Of a stretch of 64,000 nucleotides of DNA, positions 30,201 to 41,626 are shown piece by piece. Location of the stretch: contig NC_026507.1 of assembly GCF_000182925.2 (NCBI RefSeq), positions 2,108,001 to 2,172,000 on the forward strand, in the 5' to 3' direction. The translations under genes were made by a program, and so were the position numbers. The notes beneath the pieces were generated by a model that made no database searches, was not told the DNA's origin, and was given only the letters and a program-made list of their open reading frames with translations. Numbering within the stretch: position 1 is the first letter of the stretch; each line of letters opens with the position of its first letter. The stretch is from Neurospora crassa OR74A (lineage: Eukaryota; Ascomycota; Sordariomycetes; Sordariales; Sordariaceae).

Positions 30201-31689
30201 AAATAAAATTAAAAAGCTATATCTCAAATACTTGAGATTTTACTTCTATACAGCCTACTACTTCATTAAGCTAGAAAAGCGACTATAAAACGATAAATTT
30301 CGTACCAGAGCTTAGAAGGATTATTTTATTGGTTTTAACGATATTTATAATTGTATTGTATTCATTTAGAATCCCTATACTAGCGAGATTATTAGAACCA
30401 ATGCGGTAACCTTCCTTAAAAAAAACCCGGTTAACCATAAGGATCTAGTCCGTAGTAGTAACGGTAATATTATTAAATATTATATTATATTTTTAAACTA
30501 GATAGTTAATGAAATTAATAAGGTAGTAGACAATAGCTACCAGATCTAGGTTAAAGTGGATGGTACGGTCCTACAGCTATATTTATAGAAAGTAGTAGAA
30601 TTAACCTAATAAACGACTAAGTTATTAAAGTAGGAAGCTAAAATATAGGAAATAACAATTACACTACCACTCTCGCCAAAGGTTATACCAGCACCCTCAG
30701 CCGCAACGGCTACCGTAACTGCTCTAGTCAATTCGACTACTCTAACAACCACGGCGCCTCCCCAAAATACTCCAATCAATACGGCGCCGCCGGTTTCACC
30801 GTCACCGACACCAACTCCGTTACTAATAATAACCCCGGCTCCAAAGACCTCACTAGTACGCTTATCGCCAGATCCGCTACAACGTCAACTATTAAGCTCG
30901 CTGGTTAGAGAGACCATCGAGTATAACGACAACCTTCTTAATCTTGAGGATCTTAATAAAGAAGATCCTATACCCTATAGTTAATACGACCGATGCAATT
31001 CTAATAAATTAACCGTATATACTACTCCAGGCACCCTGCTACCCAATAGTTTTTAATAACTAATTTTAGTAGTTCGATTACCGCCGATAGGCACACCGAA
31101 CCCCGCTCGTACGCAATAATATACCCCGTCGCTAGTATTATAAGTTAGTAAATTATAATTTCAACCGAAGAACTAAGAGTAATAAGCCTCGAATTCGCAA
31201 TAGGCTATTCCAAATTCGGACCCTCCGAACCTAAATTCGGAGTTTTCAACTTCGAATTCGGGCCCTCCTATTTCGAATTCGGACCCTACAACAATTCCGC
31301 TAGACCCTATAAACTAACAATCTATATAGGTATAGCTAAGATAGGGAAGTTAGCCTTCTAAGTTTGGTCCGTAACTAAATATAGAGGTAAGTGAAGGTAG
31401 ACCTCGTTGTACTATAACTAAGCCAATAAATTTTAAATATAGTATTCAAAGGGTAAAAGATAGTAATAGCAATATTATTTAAAATTCGGTAGACTTACCT
31501 AATAACTTTTATAGTATAATAGAGGGATATTTCATTAAATATATACCTATTTACTATCTTACTACCGTTAAAATCGACTATAATATAGCAGTTATCGCTA
31601 CCGATAAAGTTTAACGATTTATACTAAAGAATTATCAAATCGTATATAGATAAAGCAACTTTGAATTATACTAATTGCCGGCTATAAAA

Positions 31690-33200
31690 AAGCAAATTAA
31701 AATATTCGAGGATAGGGGAGTTTATACCTTAGTCCCTAGATTCCTAGATATAGAGGTACTACTTGGAAAATGGGTATATAATAAGAAGTACAATATTGAT
31801 ATTAAAGATTAGAAAACTAGAGCTAGATAGGTAGTTTATAGTAATTTCGAATAAGGCAATTGGGCGGTATAAGAAATATATATAGCGGTAGTATATTCGG
31901 TTAATATTAGATTATTCTTAGCTATTATAGCTATAAACAATTATAAGTACTACTAATTCGATTTTAATACTACTTTTTTAAACGCCTCTATCCCTAACAA
32001 TACCCAATATTACATTAAGTAGCCAACAACACTTAAAAAATCTATACCCAATTATAGTAAAGAAAATATAGTGTATTAGCTTACTAAAGTACTTTATAAT
32101 CTTAAGCATTCCCCATTTTACTAATTTAATACTCTCGTACTAATATTAAAACAAATTAACTTTATACTAATCTCTATAAATTCTTATTTATTTACTAATA
32201 AAGTATTAAGAGTACTACTAGTACTATACATTAATAACCTTTTTGTAGCAGCACCAATTATTACTATTATTAATTAAATTAAAGACTAATTAGTTAACTA
32301 TTTTAAACTTAAAGAATTAAAGTAGGTACATACATTTCTAAAATACAATATTGTAAGGGACTGCTAAATTCGTATAGTCTTTATATCTTAATAATAATAT
32401 ACCAAATCAATTATCGCCAAGTTCAACGATAGTAAAACTAAGCTATACGGCATTAAAATACTATAGCTACTAGATTATAAGGTCTATAGGGGTGCCGACG
32501 TATCCCCAAACGAAGCTAAGTTTTACCCTAAAAAGACTAGTTCATTGAATTGGATATTAATAAACACCCGACTAAATATTACATTTACCATCAATAAACT
32601 ATTAGAGGGTATTAAAAAGCCCACTAACCGCTACTTCATTATTATAAAGTATCTATAGCGATATCTATCCGAATACCCCAACTTAAACATTAAACTAAGC
32701 GGTATACTCTCGCTATCAATAGCCCTATCCTTTTATATATATACGGACGCCTCCTTTACCAACAATATTCCTTTAAGGAAGAATATAGCGGGCTATATCG
32801 TATTCTTTACTTATAGTCCCATCCTTTGGAAGTCAAAACAGCAAAATCTCGTTACAACTAGTACAACGGAAATAGAATTTACCAATCTAGTACCTACAAC
32901 CAAAGCTCTTAATTAGGTTAGTAGTATACTAAATAATTTGAACGTAAATCTGGGTCTCTATAAGATCAACAAAATTCTTTATATAAACAGTAGTAACGCT
33001 AAAGACTAGATTCTCAACCCTAACGTCCCAACTAGGAATTAATATATCAATATACAATATAAATAGTTAATTCAAGAAGTAGACAGGAAGACATTTATAA
33101 TCGAGTATTTGCCGGGTAACGAGATACCAGCCGACGGTCTAACAAAGCCGTTGAAGCCAGATAAGCACGCTAGATTTATTAAATTGATAGGTATAGTCTA
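31690..33200 (+). pseudogene. Copia-1 reverse transcriptase and RNase H remnant
   Basis: The catalytic box is degraded to VLYINNLFVAA, where YVDDLLVAA would be usual, so both aspartates are lost to RIP-like change. RNase H sequence is clear: IYTDASFTNNIP, LVTTSTTEIEF and EYLPGNEIPADGLTKPLKP. The element ends shortly after at GIV and KKVPWA. Confidence 0.85.
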
Positions 33201-33311
33201 GAAGAAGGTTCCTTGGGCTTGAAATATCATTAACACCATGAAAGATATTACAATATAAATAATATACAGAGGTTTAGACACTCTTTAGCAGTCTTCTAGT
33301 CTATAGGGGTG

Positions 33312-33491
33312 TGTTGGTGGGTCTCTAGCATTCACTAAGCACAGTATTCACTAGGCCCAGACCCCACTCTATGCCCTGCCCAGACCGCACCATATCTAGC
33401 CTTCCAGACTTTGCCAGTCTCCCTCTTTCTCCTCCATAGCACACACTCAATCAATCGTATCCAACCGCTTGATCTCGTTGGTGATCTCACA
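33312..33491 (+). repeat. Copia-1 3' LTR
   Basis: A 180-base copy of the 27389 LTR, preceded by CTATAGGGGTG and followed by the duplication ATAAG. Confidence 0.95.
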
Positions 33492-33496
33492 ATAAG

Positions 33497-34342
33497 ATAT
33501 TCATATGGGGAGAATGGCCTCGATAAGGTGGTTCTAATGGTATTTCTTTTATAAGGCACGGACCACTCCTTAAGGTAATGCAGCCTTAAGGGGGTAAAAG
33601 TTCTAAACTTCAAAGCCTTGCATCTCGACGAATACTAACCGTAAGAGAAAACTAAAACTACTGTTAGAACCGGATTAAAAAGTTCCATATAAAAAGTTCT
33701 TCTTTCCATTTTTACCATTTTTTGTGGGTTTGCAATAGATTATAATACCTATTTATTCTTCTACAGTCCACAGCCAAAAAACGCAAAACCCGCTTAGACC
33801 TACTACCGCCAAAACGGGTGGGGTGGGGTGGTTTTGGAGGTTAGTGGGTTATTGAGAACTGAGACTAGATATATTACGGTCTAGGTTTTTGACGACGTTA
33901 AAATGTAAAGGTACGTATATTTATAAAGTAACTAGAAAGTATAAATCAGTATTTAAAAGTTTATTAGTAAAGTTCTTATTTTTATAAAGCTTGTACCCTG
34001 TAGCTAATATTATAGGACTGGCGCCCGACAAGGCATCTAGCTCTAACTAGCCAGACTTAAGTGCCAAGACGGCAGCCCGCGTTGAAACTACTCCAGCTAA
34101 CCCGGACCACGGCACTAAACTTCCAGTACCCGGTCTACTAAAGCATTCTCTAGCTGCTTTAGGCTACAAGGTAGTTACTAGAGCGTACGGCTATTTAAAC
34201 TCTAATATTCGAACGACCCGGAGGGTAGCATTTTATTCTTTCTTTTTTCGTAGAACCTTAATATAAGCATATAAGGCTAGCACCTACGTATCGCTCTACT
34301 ATCCCCTTATATTAAATTCTACTATTTTATTAGTTAATTATT
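33497..34342. other. Tail of tandem repeat, then AT-rich sequence and a possible LTR fragment
   Basis: The first about 115 bases complete the third tandem unit. A G-rich GGGTGGGGTGGGGTGG lies near 33818. From 34008 the sequence TATTATAGGACTGGCGCCC resembles the start of the 39312 LTR (GGGCTGGCGCCC) and may be the 5' LTR of the plus-strand Gypsy. Its far end could not be fixed. Confidence 0.45.
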
Positions 34343-34347
34343 AGAAG

Positions 34348-34608
34348 TATTACGGGCAAAGGGTGGATAGTAGATGTGAATATGCGTAATTGCACGAAGG
34401 AGAAAGGAAGAGAAGTGTAGCCGAGTGCCCGGAAGGCTAGCCTTATAAAGGCGACCGCCGGCGGGTCTGACAAACCCGCAGCAGGCAGCGTTCTAACCAA
34501 TTAACTATTGGCAATAGTCATTACCGGTAGAGATAATAGCGTACGGCAGTTTTAGAAGCTACTATACGCTAGTACTAAGTACAAGGTATATAGGTTAGCT
34601 CTATAATA
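34348..34608. repeat. LTR of the 34348-38232 element (left)
   Basis: Begins TATTACGGGCAAAGGG and ends TATAATA, both degraded from TG...CA. A GC-rich core (CCGAGTGCCCGGAAGGCTAG) is shared with the right copy. Confidence 0.9.
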
Positions 34609-35689
34609 CTTCCCCGGAATAAAGGAAGCTATATAGCTAATTAATATTATATAAAATAATAAAAATCCCTATTAAATAACCAATCCGCTCTTAAAAAGTC
34701 TTTACCGCCGCTAATAAATATTGCTATAACCTCCGCCGCGGGATTAGTGCCTCCTACTTTACTTCCTTCTCCTTCTCCTTCCGCTTTTTTTCCGCTACCG
34801 CCTAAGTTAGAGGTATAATGCTTCCGGATATCCGTTATAGAAGGCCCGTACAGCGTCGGAAGCTATAAATACGTTAGTATACGGCTACTATAACGATATA
34901 TATAGGGGTACCTAAATAAGAAGGTATTTCTAATAACTTTTATTATTCTTCTAATATCTATTAATCCTCTCGAATTTATATTCTATAAAATCCTCCCTAT
35001 TATTGGTCTTCCTTATAATTCGGTTATAGTTAGCGCAAACGTTCTATTCCTCTATATCTATTTATCCCGGAAAGCCCTCTTCGTCCTATAATTTAACTTT
35101 ATTAATATAAAATATTAGGCTATACTTTATATTAATTAGAAATTTAAGTATAATTTAATAATTATATACTTTAAAAATTTTCAATAATCCCTTAAAGAAG
35201 GGTATAAATTTAGTATATGGCCGGCTAATATTGAGGTTCTTAATATTAAAAAGAACCCTATCTCCCTCCTTATATTTTAGTATATTAGTCCGTCGGGTAT
35301 TCGTATTATTTTTATAGTACTACTAGGCTTGCTAGGTTTAATTTATAGTAAAATTTCAAATTTATTGAAATTAATTAATCAACTTATTAATTTTAAAATA
35401 CTTGATTTATTATACTGCTAATATTTCTAATAAGTATAATTTAACTAATTTAATACCTATATAGGGGTAAAAGCCGTGATTAGTAAAAAAAGGAAAAATA
35501 CTAGTAATTTTAAAAACTAAATTATTCCTAACAAATTCCGCAATTAGTAATTCATTTACCTAATCATCCTATACCTAATTAATATAGAAGCGAAAGTATT
35601 GCTCCATTTTAATATTAATACGCTCGGTCTAGTTATTAATAATAGGGTAGAAAGCGGAGGAAGGTTTAAAGGCGACTTCTAATTAATTA

Positions 35690-37420
35690 ATTATCTTATT
35701 CCCTATGCTATAACTATAGCGCCTTATTGGTATAGGGTCCTTCTCCAATTCTCTAGAAGGGAAAACCGTATAGTATTAAGCACCGCCGAATAAAAACCCC
35801 CAGCTCCATCTCAGTCGTAGTTCTCTACACCGCTCCTATTTTACTTACAACTATAACGGTTCTTACCCACCGCTACAACGAACTAATCTCGTCTCTTCTA
35901 CCGCTGTATTATCCTAATACTAAAATAATAAGGATAATAGGAATAGGATTAAATTAAATATATTATTTCCTTTACTACCTTTCTATTTTATTCCTAACCG
36001 CTCCTTCCTTTACTTTCTCTCTATTTCTCCGTCTTATCTTCCTATTTATTACTCTACTTTTCCGCTTCTTTATCCTATTTATAAATTCCTCTTCCCTATT
36101 ATTTATTCTATTACCCTATAAATTTACCTCTATTTATAATAATATAAGGACCCCCCTTCCTTCGTTTATATAATCCCCTACGTAGTACCCTTTCTTAATC
36201 TTCCTTCTCCTTGTTCCTTATTATAACTTTTAATAAAATAATTTCCTCTAATTATTATTGCCCTAGCCCAATTAATTTAATTTCTTATATAGAGGGTCCC
36301 TCCCTTAATGTATCCTTAGGCCCTACGTCCCCTTATAATTATACTTTTAGAACTTATATTTTTTATTTATACCCTTCGTAATTTCTTTAGTAGTTATCTT
36401 CCTTCGAACTAATATAGCTTCCTTCTTCGTTCCCTTCGGCCTTTATACTAATTTAATTAATATTATTCGTAAAATTCTTTACCTTTACTATACTTTAAAT
36501 TTCGCCTCCGTCCTACGTAGCAATAAGCTTAGCTCCTTTAACAATTTCTATAAAGTTATTACTAAGAAGATTTACTTTATTTCAGCAATTAATAAATTTC
36601 TTCTTCTTTATACTTCTTCTTCTTTATTATTATTTAATTTTTATTTTAGCCGGCAGTATTTAGAATACTACTTACTCCTATACTTATGAAATATATATAT
36701 TAAATATTCCTATTAACCTTTGCAACGCCCGTAATACTATTTAAATAATAGCTATTATTATAGCGTTAGGTAGTTAAAATGGATTCGAATATAACTTAAA
36801 TATTTTCATTTATATTACTAACAATTTCGTCCGTTATATATATACGTATTTAAAGTAGGACGAATTACCTATTAACTTCGAACGTTTTCCCCGCGCTATT
36901 AGTTATAATATTGCCGATTTCTAGCGAAAGGGTTATTATAAACTAATTATAAGGGATACTCATTACAATCGTATCCCTTCTCTTCCCAGCGGTAGTACTA
37001 TAAACTTAGTTCGGATTATATCCAATTCTAATAGTAGCGCTATTATTCCTACGCGTATTGTATCCAGTAATAATAATTTTACTATTCCTACTCGTATAGT
37101 CTTTAGTTTTAGTAGTAGTAGTTCCGTCCTTAGTAGCCCTATAGCCGTCGATACTCCCGGCCGCCCCCTTATAAACGATAACTAGGTCCAATAGCGCCGT
37201 AAGGTTATTGCAAACTAAATTCGTATAATAGAATTACTCGAGTAGCTTCTTAGGCGCAACTAAGCGCTCGTTAGATGGTGTTTTTCGGTTCTTACTATAG
37301 CTACAGCTTAGATAGCTCCCGTAATTAGCACAATCATCTTATCCCCGTTCCTGTCCTTTTGTTCTAGTGTTGTTGATGTTCTGCATTCTTCTTAGGAGTG
37401 CCTCGCGATCTCTGCGATAA
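35690..37420 (-). mobile_element. Truncated Tad-like LINE, copy 1 (3' part)
   Basis: The sequence matches the 3' regions of the LINE copies at 44479-54779 and 55060-56465. Read on the minus strand it ends with the shared hairpin GACCCTATACCAATAAGGCG...TATAGCATAGGGAATAAG and an AATTAATTAAT tail. The 5' limit near 37420 is where similarity to the copy at 52900 stops. It is inserted in a minus-strand Gypsy integrase remnant. Confidence 0.7.
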
Positions 37421-37971
37421 TTGAATAGAAAGCGGGGTTTAAAATAATATTGTTAATTATATTGAATTAGGCGTAGGGAATAGCTTTCTTCTCCTTATTG
37501 TTGTTAATATCAATAAGAAGGTTACTAATTATTATTAAAAGAAGAAGCTTAATGAACGTTACTTAATAAATAGCAACGTCAGTAGTATTAATAATTTTAT
37601 TAAATACTATACAAATATTATTTATATTAAATAGTATACTCCGAAGAGGGGCGCTGAAGTTGAAAAAATTATTAAAATTACTAACGGGTAAGAAGGATAT
37701 ATAGTCGCTACTCTTATTATTAAATATAAAAAAAATAATTGTACGACGTAGTTTCCTATCCCTGTGCCTACCCTTATTTACTAAATAAAGGGAGTGAGAT
37801 TGGGATTATAATTGTTGTAACTACGATTATCGGTCGAAGTTTTGGGGTACTAGACTTAGCAACTCGGCAATGAGGCGATTCCTACACGCGCGCGCTGATG
37901 CTTGAGGATTAATCGCGCGATGAAAGAAAAGTTTTATGCTATAAATGCAATAATTAAAAGGTATAATTAAC

Positions 37972-38232
37972 TATTATGGATAAAGGGTAAATAGTAAATA
38001 TAAATATGTATAATTGTACGAAGGAGAAAGGAAGAGAAGTACAGCCGAGTGCCCGGAAGGCTGGCCTTATAAAGGCGACCGCCGGCGGGTCTAATAGACC
38101 CGCGGTAGGCAGCGTTCTAACTAATTAGCTATCGGCAATAGTTATTACTAGTAGAGATAACAGCGTACGGCAGTCTTAGAAGCTGATATACGCTGGCACC
38201 AGGCATAAGGCACACAGGCTAGCCCTGTGACA
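37972..38232. repeat. LTR of the 34348-38232 element (right)
   Basis: Begins TATTATGGATAAAGGG and ends GCCCTGTGACA; same length as the left copy, with mainly transition differences. Confidence 0.9.
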
Positions 38233-39306
38233 AGAAGGAAGGATAGTTTGTAATTAATAGCGTAGTATATATTAGTATTAGAATAGTTTCTTTTTCTCTA
38301 CTAAACAATAATAATAATATTAATATTAATATAAAAACTATTTACAATTTTCTAATAATTGGGAGCGCTAGAGTACCTTCTAATACTACCGGCCTATTCG
38401 GCAATTTACTTCGAATTTCGTAAGCGAATCCTGAATTGAAGGGTAAGGTTAAATTTATAATCCCTTTCTTTATCTACTCCCAGCCTACCTTAAAGCTTGA
38501 ATTTATATACCCTACTAAATAAAATTCTTCTAATAGTAACAGTAAGGATAAAGAGAAGTCTAGCGCCGACGATAATTCTAATAGCGATTTTAATAGATTG
38601 TACGGACGGAAATTATTCGAATTCCCCTAGTAGGATAGTAAACTTACTACCTTTTCTTCTACTATAATAAATTAATTAAGAGATATAATATGAACTTTAA
38701 AGCCGGTCTACGTGCCGATTCTAATACTATATAGATCGAAATCCTTAATACCCTACTGATTGATAAATAGTAATAACTAGAGGGTTATTAGACCGCTCGT
38801 ACCCTCTCCGGCAATAAAAATCTAACCGAATTATTCGAATAGATCCGACAAATCTTTAATACCTATTATACCTAAAATTATACTCTTAATAACCTTATTA
38901 AAATAAAGTAGAAGGATAGCGAACTATTCTCCGAATTCTTTACTAACTTTAACGACGAACTTTTAAAAGTTGGCGGTTATAATTGGAATAGCTGCGCTAA
39001 ATTAGGATTCCTTCGTTATACTATTAATGAGAAGTTTCATAACTACCTCTTTATTATTAAACTCTCTAATAATTATTTTATTTACGTAGAGTAAATCTAA
39101 AATATTATTTATAAATATAAAAAGATTGTAAAGTTCCGGACCCTCTATTAAAACTATTTATAGAATAGTACTTAAAATTATTGGTAGTTTAGAGTATATA
39201 TCCTTATTACCGCCGGCTCGGGCCGCTCTAGTTACTAGTACTAGGCCCGTAGCTCTTCCTCCGTCCTATTTTTCAAGATTCGATATAATACTAATAGTAA
39301 TATCTT
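38233..39306 (+). pseudogene. Gypsy-A gag remnant (plus strand), part 1
   Basis: Between the AGAAG duplication and the next insertion. Reading through stops gives gag-like protein sequence with a Cys-depleted end (FFKIRYNTNSNIF). TAA and TAG stops are frequent. The element resumes after the 39312-41621 insertion. Confidence 0.55.
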
Positions 39307-39311
39307 TATAG

Positions 39312-39636
39312 GTGTCACGGGGCTGGCGCCCAGAGGTAATGCCTGGCTTTGGGTGTAAGCCAGGCGCGCCTTCTAATTGGGTGCATCGGTCGGTCGGCTG
39401 TCGGCAGCCGTCTTGGTACTAGATATACTATATACCATTAGGTGCATTCCTCGGGTGCGCCGCACGGGCCACATTTCTAGCCTTGGCATTTCTGGCACCT
39501 TCGATACCTACTACATTTTGTGTATTTAATTGGAAGCTCTATACCTTACTAGCATAAACCTCCCTCTTCCTCTTTATTAATTATTTTAAACTCTTTATAA
39601 AGCTTATTTACGTACAAATCTTATAAATCCCTTACA
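39312..39636 (+). repeat. 5' LTR of gag-only element
   Basis: GC-rich first half contains CGGTCGGTCGGCTGTCGGCAG; second half is AT-richer. Confidence 0.92.
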
Positions 39637-41297
39637 TTATAATCGACCCTCTTTATTGAACCTCTAACTCCTTTAAGCAGTCTCTAGTATATTCGCTATA
39701 TCGGTTTTCCTTTTTACCCGGTCCCTCTAATTACCCGAAGAGTACTCTAACTATTAATCTTTTTTTTTCCCCTTTCTTTATTCTACTACATTATAGTATC
39801 TATTCCTTAGACTTAGAATTCTAGCGAGCGCTAATAATAATTCGCTATAGTTATCCAAATTCTAATTAACGAATTAATTACTTTTAAAGCCTTTAACGCC
39901 CCTAGGGAGAGCTCCAATACCTAACCGAAGCCGGTACTCCTATACTTCAATAAATTTACCAACAATAAGAAGGAACTCAATACATAGATCTATACAGCGG
40001 AAGTAAAACTATACATTAACGGCCGTACTATTCGCGATTTGGAGGCCTAATTCTACTACTTTTATTCTAACCTTTCGCCCGCCGTCTGCTAAACTCTCTT
40101 TTCTTTTATATAGTTTCTAATAAACTAAACCCCGGCTAAACTTTTTGAGAAGCTCCGTGTTAATTATAACGGAATTAACTAAAATAAGAAGGCCGGCCTC
40201 GAAGTCTTTACTTTATAATAGAAGTTTCGAAAGTCTATATTCTACTTCCTTATCTACTTTAAAAATCTTCTACTGAACTAAAGCTAATACGTAATTAAAT
40301 TAAACTATTATTAATTTATTAATATCCTCCTTAAACGATAAATAGCTCGAGCGCCTCTATATACAACTAGAAACTCTAAATTCCTACTCAGAGCTATACG
40401 CCTTTTCAAAACGCTTTAATAGTAATAATTTTCTTAAGGGGAAAATGGGGTACTCTAGTACCACCGTTATTAATAAAGGGGAATTAATGAATAATATTGC
40501 TACCCGGACCTCAAGGAACTCTAATTCTAGGCTGTCGGATATTTAACGAAAGAAATAGAAAAAGAAGGGTGCCTATATAGCGTACGGCTTACTATCCTAT
40601 TAGATTAAAGATTATTCGAATAAATAAAAGGTTTAGATCCAGTATATCCAAATTGTTCTAGAGTTAATTAGGGGCCTAGAAGAAGATAATAAAATTAATA
40701 ATAACGACGATAAGTATTAAGGAGGTATAAATATTAGCCTAATAAAACCCGAAGGGTATTAGGGTTCTCGATAGGAGTTACGGCCGGATTTTAGAGATTC
40801 CCGGCCTAGAAAGGCCGTATATACCCTACTTATACATTTAGTAGTAGCGAATTTTATTAAAAATATATATATTAAGTACTACTATAGCTATTAAGTATTA
40901 GAAATAATAAAATTACTAGAGGTAACGGTATATAAGTCTTATAATAAGGTCGGTAGGGTAGTAATTTTTATAAATTAATAGAATTAAATATTATAGGGTA
41001 TTCGGGGCTCTTAGAACTCGAATGCCCAGTATGGTAACTACTATATAGTTCGGGGGTAGTACGGAGCCGGTACTACTATATATATAAATAATAGGTATTG
41101 AAATAATGAATAGGAGTTTTTTAAGTAGATAAACTCAAGTAATTCGGCTATTAATTATTTATTTAATCGTTTTATATTGTAAAAACCCGGGCAGTAAGGC
41201 ATTGGGAGTACTCGAGAGCACGCCGAAGGTACTAGAGCACTTAAATTCTTATATATAATATTTCTAGCTATTTTTCGAAGGGAGAGGTGGGAAGTAA

Positions 41298-41621
41298 TAT
41301 TACGGGGCTGGCGCCTAGAGGTAATGCCTGGCTTTGGGTGTAAGCTAGACGCGCCTTCTAATTGGGTACATCGGTCGGTCGGCTGTCGGTAGCCGTCTTG
41401 GCACTAGATGTACTATATACCATTGGGTATATTCCTCGGGTGCGCCGCACGGGCTATATTTCTGGCCTTGGTATTTCTAGCACCTTCGATGCCTACCGCA
41501 TTTCGTGTATTTAGCTGGAAGCTCTATACCTTACTAGCACAGACCTCCCTCTTCCTCTTTGTCGATTATTTCAAGCTCTTTATTAGGCCTACCTGCGTGC
41601 AAACCTTGTAGATCCCTTACA
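41298..41621 (+). repeat. 3' LTR of gag-only element
   Basis: Starts TATTACGGGGCTGG, a TG to TA and CA to TA change from the 5' copy. Most other differences from the 5' LTR are also CpA/TpG transitions. Confidence 0.92.
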
Positions 41622-41626
41622 ATAGG

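Larger units (their letters stand above)
27389..33491 (+). mobile_element. Copia-1, Ty1/Copia LTR retrotransposon, RIP-degraded
   Basis: Two LTRs of 180 bases, starting TGTTGG and ending CTCACA, bound the element. The 5-bp duplication ATAAG flanks it (27384-27388 and 33492-33496). The order gag, integrase, reverse transcriptase, RNase H is that of Copia. The interior is disabled by many stop codons. A polypurine AGGGGTG precedes the 3' LTR. It interrupts the third unit of the tandem repeat. Confidence 0.95.
34348..38232 (-). mobile_element. LTR element with internal LINE insertion, target duplication AGAAG
   Basis: LTRs of 261 bases lie at 34348-34608 and 37972-38232. AGAAG flanks both ends (34343-34347 and 38233-38237). 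The interior between 34900 and 35690 reads on the minus strand as a Gypsy integrase C-terminal region: FKPSSAFYPIINN, QTERINIKMEQYFRFYIN and GDRVLFNIKNLNISRPYTKF. This orientation puts pol next to the left LTR. A truncated LINE copy fills about 35690-37420. The internal region is far too short for a full element, so large parts are deleted. Confidence 0.8.
39312..41621 (+). mobile_element. Gag-only non-autonomous LTR retrotransposon
   Basis: LTRs of about 325 bases lie at 39312-39636 and 41298-41621 (start TGTCACGGGGCTGGCGCC, end CCCTTACA). ATAGG is duplicated (39307-39311 and 41622-41626). The 1.66-kb interior contains one gag-like region (KKELNTWIYTAEVKLYING, then FRKSIFYFLIYFKNLL) and no protease, reverse transcriptase or integrase. 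It must have depended on a helper element. It is inserted in Gypsy-A. Confidence 0.88.

Noticed and set aside
41408-41611. 67-codon membrane-like frame
   Set aside because: Entirely inside the 3' LTR of the gag-only element; a chance frame.
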